NCBI RefSeq assembly: GCF_001885075.1
Contig: NZ_MODU01000004.1
Span: 4,278,001 to 4,342,000, forward strand
DNA: 64,000 nt
From: Alteromonas sp. V450
GTDB lineage: Bacteria; Pseudomonadota; Gammaproteobacteria; Enterobacterales; Alteromonadaceae
Direction: 5' to 3'
Numbering within the stretch: the stretch's first letter is position 1; each line of letters begins with the position of its first letter. Position numbers and translations under genes: made by a program. This document shows, in pieces, positions 61,392 through 64,000 of this stretch. Under the pieces are notes generated by a model. That model had not been told where the DNA came from and made no database searches. It saw only the letters and a list, made by a program, of their open reading frames with translations.

Positions 61392-61432
61392 AAAGCCGCA
61401 TGTTAATAAAAGGTTAACATGTGGCTTTTTTT
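61392..61432 (+). terminator. Terminator of the DUF3192 lipoprotein gene
   Basis: AAAGCCGCATGTTAA and TTAACATGTGGCTTT form a 15-pair stem with one G-U pair, followed by a T-run. Confidence 0.92.
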
Positions 61433-61501
61433 CAAGTAGGCTAAAGTTTAACCACAGTATACATCGGTTACTCTTTTCGTTTACTTACCGGGGCATGCAC
61501 A

Positions 61502-62152
61502 ATGAATGACGAAGCAATAAACGATACTCTTCTGCCAGACAAAAATAATGTTGAGGCGATCTTTCTCAGTGTAGATGATTTAAACGTTGCTGCGTCAATC
61601 TTGTATAATGCGTATGTGGACGACCCACTGTTCGCGGATATATTTCAAGCGGAAAAAGAAGGGTTTGATAATAGGTTGCGGTCAGCTATCAGAGAAGAGT
61701 TGAACGCTTTTTGGGTTGCTGAGCAACCCATGATCGGGTTGTTCGATAACGGAAGACTCGTGGCTGTTGCTTGTCTTACGTCACCTGATGCCGCTTTTGG
61801 TGCCGGAAGATACTGGCATTGGCGGTTACGGATGCTGCTTACCGCAGGTCTTTTCGGTACAAAACAAATGCTAGAGAAAGAAGAAAAAGTACGCGCCTTA
61901 GTTCCTGCTACAAACTTTCACATGCTGAGTTTTATTGCTGTACACCCCGACTACCAACATCATGGGCTAGGGCATATATTACTCGGCGCAATCGATAGTG
62001 TGATTGAAGAAGACAAAAAGTCAGAAGGAATCTGCGTTTTTGTGACGATACCTAAGCATCGCTCATTCTTTAACGACGATAACTACCAAGTAGTGGGTGA
62101 ACTTTGCTTATCACACGTTAATGGCAAGGTGATGTTCAGGCGTCATAACTGA
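61502..62152 (+). CDS. GNAT family N-acetyltransferase
   Basis: Acetyl-CoA dependent acyltransferase of unknown substrate. The CoA-binding motif A reads AVHPDYQHHGLGHILLGAID (about residues 148-167), preceded by the beta-4 strand LSFIAV. Motif B lies near FVTIPKHRSFFNDDNYQVVG. Residues 1-60 match the N-terminal part of the GNAT fold. It is 216 residues. The ATG has GGGG about 8 bases upstream. It is the gene directly before the CsrB-like RNA, on the same strand, and no terminator is evident between its stop and the RNA promoter. Confidence 0.88.
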   Translation: MNDEAINDTLLPDKNNVEAIFLSVDDLNVAASILYNAYVDDPLFADIFQAEKEGFDNRLRSAIREELNAFWVAEQPMIGLFDNGRLVAVACLTSPDAAFGAGRYWHWRLRMLLTAGLFGTKQMLEKEEKVRALVPATNFHMLSFIAVHPDYQHHGLGHILLGAIDSVIEEDKKSEGICVFVTIPKHRSFFNDDNYQVVGELCLSHVNGKVMFRRHN

Positions 62153-62209
62153 CGTTGGGCTAACTTGCTTCATATTTTTGAAGTGATCGACTACATCTGC
62201 TATTCAATT

Positions 62210-62227
62210 TGTAAGATATTTCCTACA
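62210..62227 (+). promoter_or_regulatory. GacA/UvrY-type binding site upstream of the CsrB-like RNA
   Basis: TGTAAG-ATATTT-CCTACA is an 18-base palindrome with one mismatch from the TGTAAG-N6-CTTACA consensus of the GacA/UvrY upstream activating sequence. It sits about 180 bases before the apparent RNA start, the usual place for this site in csrB/rsmZ promoters. The site is seen; its binding by a GacA/UvrY homologue is inferred. Confidence 0.82.
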
Positions 62228-62393
62228 AACCATGTGCGCTTTTCTCCCTTTTTTCACGTGGCAAATCTCATACCAAAGTATAATGCTACTGATTTATAAG
62301 AGTTTTTTTATTTTCATACGAAAGTAGTACAAAAATTATATTAAATTCTCTTTAATTCAATATGGCGGTAATAATTGGAAGGGATACTATGAA

Positions 62394-63029
62394 CATGTCA
62401 CAGGGAAACACGACGAGTCATGGATTGAGTCAAGGACCATCAACGGATTAAGTTAGGACAACTTAGGGATGAGACTCTCACAAGGCAGTGAGTACAGGGA
62501 AAGGAACGCAGAGAGGATGCTGCATTAACAGGACGTTAGAAAGGGATTTTTAAGGAATAAAGGGAGTTCAGGGAAGAAATACGTGATAGGACATCACATA
62601 CAGGAAGTAGCAGGGAAACACGGACGAATGCTAGCAAGGACTAGGGGCAGGGAGCTAACGGCAGGAGTGTCGTCATGGAATGTCTAGTTTGCATGGACCA
62701 GCAAAGCAAGGATGAAAGAAGGACACGCTAACGGAATGGCAAAGCTGTAGCAGGATGTGCAGCAAAGAAGGATTAAGGGAAGGGAGCGTCAGCGGAGCCT
62801 GACAAGGACAGCCTCAGGATGAGGAACACTGCATGCAGGATGTGCAGTTAGAGAGGAAAAAAGGAAAGGGACCTACGCATGGACGTGTAGCTCGCACAGG
62901 AAGGTGCGAGAGTAGATGGAAAGGGGCGTATACGGATTTTAATCGGGAAGATTTTAGTCGCAAAGGATCGCGGAGAAGGATACTCAAAATTCCAAGAAAA
63001 AGGGGAGCCGGTAGGTTCCCCTTTTTTTT
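62394..63029 (+). ncRNA. csrB: CsrB/RsmB-family CsrA-sequestering small RNA, unusually long
   Basis: CsrB RNAs bind many copies of the translational regulator CsrA through GGA motifs in hairpin loops. By eye this segment has about 46 GGA motifs in some 635 bases, against roughly 10 expected by chance, and no good coding frame. Stem-loops with GGA in the loop include GTGAT-AGGAC-ATCAC (62583-62597), TAAC-AGGAC-GTTA, GTCAG-CGGAGC-CTGAC, CTC-AGGAT-GAG, CTCGCAC-AGGAAG-GTGCGAG (62891-62910) and CTACGC-ATGGAC-GTGTAG. The 3' end is a strong terminator. The 5' end is estimated from a -10-like GATACT (62383-62388). E. coli CsrB is about 370 bases, so this is nearly double. Family call strong; exact 5' end unproven. 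Confidence 0.92.
62996..63029 (+). terminator. Terminator of the CsrB-like RNA
   Basis: GGGGAGCC-GGTA-GGTTCCCC stem (63002-63021), extended by A-T pairs, followed by eight T residues. Same form as the E. coli csrB end, where the terminator stem also carries a GGGAGC arm. Confidence 0.95.
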
Positions 63030-63130
63030 GAAATTTTCTCTAAACCGTGCGAATGCAGGAATGGCTGTTCCCTTTCAAATTCCCAGAATGAAACTAGGAA
63101 GCTTGCCAGACCTTCCCAAAGGGCGAGTCT

Positions 63131-63211
63131 AAAATGTTCGTACTCTTTGTTGTGTCACCTTGATGTAGAACCACTATACCTTCGGTAACACGCCGCGATT
63201 ACGAACATTTT
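63131..63211. repeat. 81-base inverted repeat between the CsrB-like RNA and the DUF3301 gene
   Basis: AAAATGTTCGTA (63131-63142) and TACGAACATTTT (63200-63211) are perfect 12-base arms. Inside, GTGTCACC and GGTAACAC pair with one mismatch, so a long interrupted hairpin can form. It lies downstream of DUF3301 on minus and could end or protect that transcript, or be a small mobile or extragenic repeat. No coding content. Confidence 0.7.
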
Positions 63212-63250
63212 AACTCTCGCTAAGTGGGTGATAGTTTATGCCCACTGGTA

Positions 63251-63553
63251 TTACACTCTATGTGGTGGTACTTCTGTTCGCACAACCTTAACACCTATTA
63301 ATTCAACTTCTCCGGTATACCTGTCTTCGCCATTACTTGAAAATTCGAAGTTAAATACACTGTGCCAATCAGGCTTACCATACTTAAACGAAAATCGCGT
63401 TCTTGCTCTTGCTACACTCAGTAGCTGCAATCCGTGCTTATCGCAGTACTGCTTAAGGTAAGTGTTTGTTTGCTCGGAAATGGCTCGAATACGCCAAAAC
63501 TGATAACCGGTAAACCCAATAACCATCCACACTACTAACTCAAGTAACGTCAT
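63251..63553 (-). CDS. DUF3301 family protein
   Basis: A 100-residue protein with one N-terminal membrane helix (about residues 3-20, LLELVVWMVIGFTGYQFWR). The rest is soluble: YCDKHGLQLLSVARARTRF and FNFEFSSNGEDRYTGEVELIG are the DUF3301 pattern. Function unknown. It starts on the base after the stop of the DUF3549 gene, the same pairing I recall from Vibrio and Shewanella, so the two are expected to work together. Confidence 0.86.
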   Translation of the reverse strand: MTLLELVVWMVIGFTGYQFWRIRAISEQTNTYLKQYCDKHGLQLLSVARARTRFSFKYGKPDWHSVFNFEFSSNGEDRYTGEVELIGVKVVRTEVPPHRV

Positions 63554-64000
63554 CTACTTTCTCGCTTGTGCAAATAATTGGTGAAAAGCATTACTAAGAA
63601 CTTGTGAATTGGCATTTGAACGCAGGAGTGTTAACACTTGTCTGCGTAACTTCGGAATTTGCACTAAATCTGAAAAGAACCCTGCGAATAAAGCACCTTG
63701 ATGACCCTCTTTTTCGTCAACATTTGCGGCTTGTTCTAGAAAAGCGCTGAGCAGTAGTGGTTCCATTTGCTCGAAATGGCGGGCTGCGATAACGCTCAAA
63801 ATATCAAGCCGCTGCGACTTTTCGCCTTTTAATAATTCGAGTAGTTTGTTATTGATGATCGGGTTAAAGGTACCGTCTGATGTTCCTCTTAGCGCCGCCA
63901 AGTTGATGTCATCACTTTTATCAATCTCAATTAAATACGCCGCTAATAAATTTTCAGGCAGAGAAATGCTTTCGCTCATCTCCATCAGGGTGTCAAGAAA
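63554..64000 (-). CDS. DUF3549 family protein, N-terminus missing (window edge)
   Basis: The last 148 codons of a protein whose frame is open to the window edge. LLAAYLIEIDKSDDINLAAL, LSVIAARHFEQMEPLLLSAF and GALFAGFFSDLVQIPKLRRQ agree with the C-terminal half of DUF3549, a gammaproteobacterial family of about 340 residues and unknown function. An internal ATG at 63985 should not be taken as the start, since the frame continues upstream in keeping with the family. Directly followed by DUF3301. Confidence 0.82.
   Translation of the reverse strand, partial: FLDTLMEMSESISLPENLLAAYLIEIDKSDDINLAALRGTSDGTFNPIINNKLLELLKGEKSQRLDILSVIAARHFEQMEPLLLSAFLEQAANVDEKEGHQGALFAGFFSDLVQIPKLRRQVLTLLRSNANSQVLSNAFHQLFAQARK

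Noticed and set aside
62833..63132. Plus-strand frame of 99 codons across the end of the CsrB-like RNA
   Set aside because: It runs through GGA hairpins and the terminator, is very rich in Arg, Gly and Lys because of the GGA repeats, and has no ribosome-binding site or recognisable domain.
63131..63211. Possible tRNA or tRNA-like gene in the inverted repeat
   Set aside because: No D-arm or TPsiC signature (GGTTCRANTCC) is present on either strand in a cloverleaf spacing.

Overview
The window looks like a piece of the chromosome of a marine gammaproteobacterium of the Alteromonas / Alteromonadaceae type. The grounds are gene content and protein style: SrmB, RecA, MutS and PyrG close to the enterobacterial forms, a Caulobacter-type TonB receptor, a NAD-type isocitrate dehydrogenase, DUF6170/DUF3192/DUF3301/DUF3549 genes, and moderate GC. 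This is inferred from recognition of families; no database was searched. No rRNA, tRNA, CRISPR array, prophage or insertion sequence was found.

Layout. 1-4.2 kb (minus): hemW (cut by the window edge), rdgB, srmB and cca, with a structured extragenic repeat between rdgB and srmB. 4.4-7.7 kb: a short ExeA-like ATPase and a GspB-like protein (plus), facing an HD-GYP protein (minus) that shares an N-terminal domain with the GspB-like protein. 8-13 kb (minus): leuABCD, headed by a Leu-codon leader peptide and a transcription attenuator. 13-17.3 kb: an unknown gene and a large TonB-dependent receptor. 17.5-25 kb: eno, pyrG and mutS (minus), then pncC and recA (plus), with a LexA box before recA. 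25.4-27.5 kb: natA-natB type ABC exporter. 27.6-30.6 kb (minus): an isolated FlhB C-terminal-domain protein and a large FliK-like protein. 30.9-39.3 kb (plus): the complete cytochrome c maturation set ccmABCDEFGHI, then mlaA. 39.4-42.4 kb (minus): galE, a DUF6170 protein and a peptide/H+ symporter.

42.6-51.9 kb is a surface polysaccharide locus: a minus-strand export operon (lipoprotein, outer-membrane export protein, KpsM, KpsT, KpsE) and a plus-strand set (WecA-like transferase, two family 2 glycosyltransferases, GalU). GalU and the nearby GalE supply UDP-sugars. 51.9-60.7 kb (mostly minus): ComEA-like protein, isocitrate dehydrogenase, a degenerate HDOD-like protein, a DUF3192 protein, ppnN, a diguanylate cyclase, queF, syd (plus) and a small putative HTH/coiled-coil protein. 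61-64 kb: a second DUF3192 lipoprotein, a GNAT acetyltransferase, a very long CsrB-like regulatory RNA, and DUF3301/DUF3549 genes.

The standout is the segment at about 62394-63029. It does not look like protein-coding DNA. It holds about 46 GGA motifs, many in the loops of small hairpins, ends in a strong intrinsic terminator, and has a GacA/UvrY-type palindrome about 180 bases upstream of its apparent start. I read it as a CsrB/RsmB-family RNA that sequesters CsrA, nearly twice as long as the E. coli one. The window also carries typical Csr-controlled functions (c-di-GMP proteins, flagellar proteins, capsule), and the repeat at 1574-1679 contains two hairpins with GGA loops that resemble CsrA sites.
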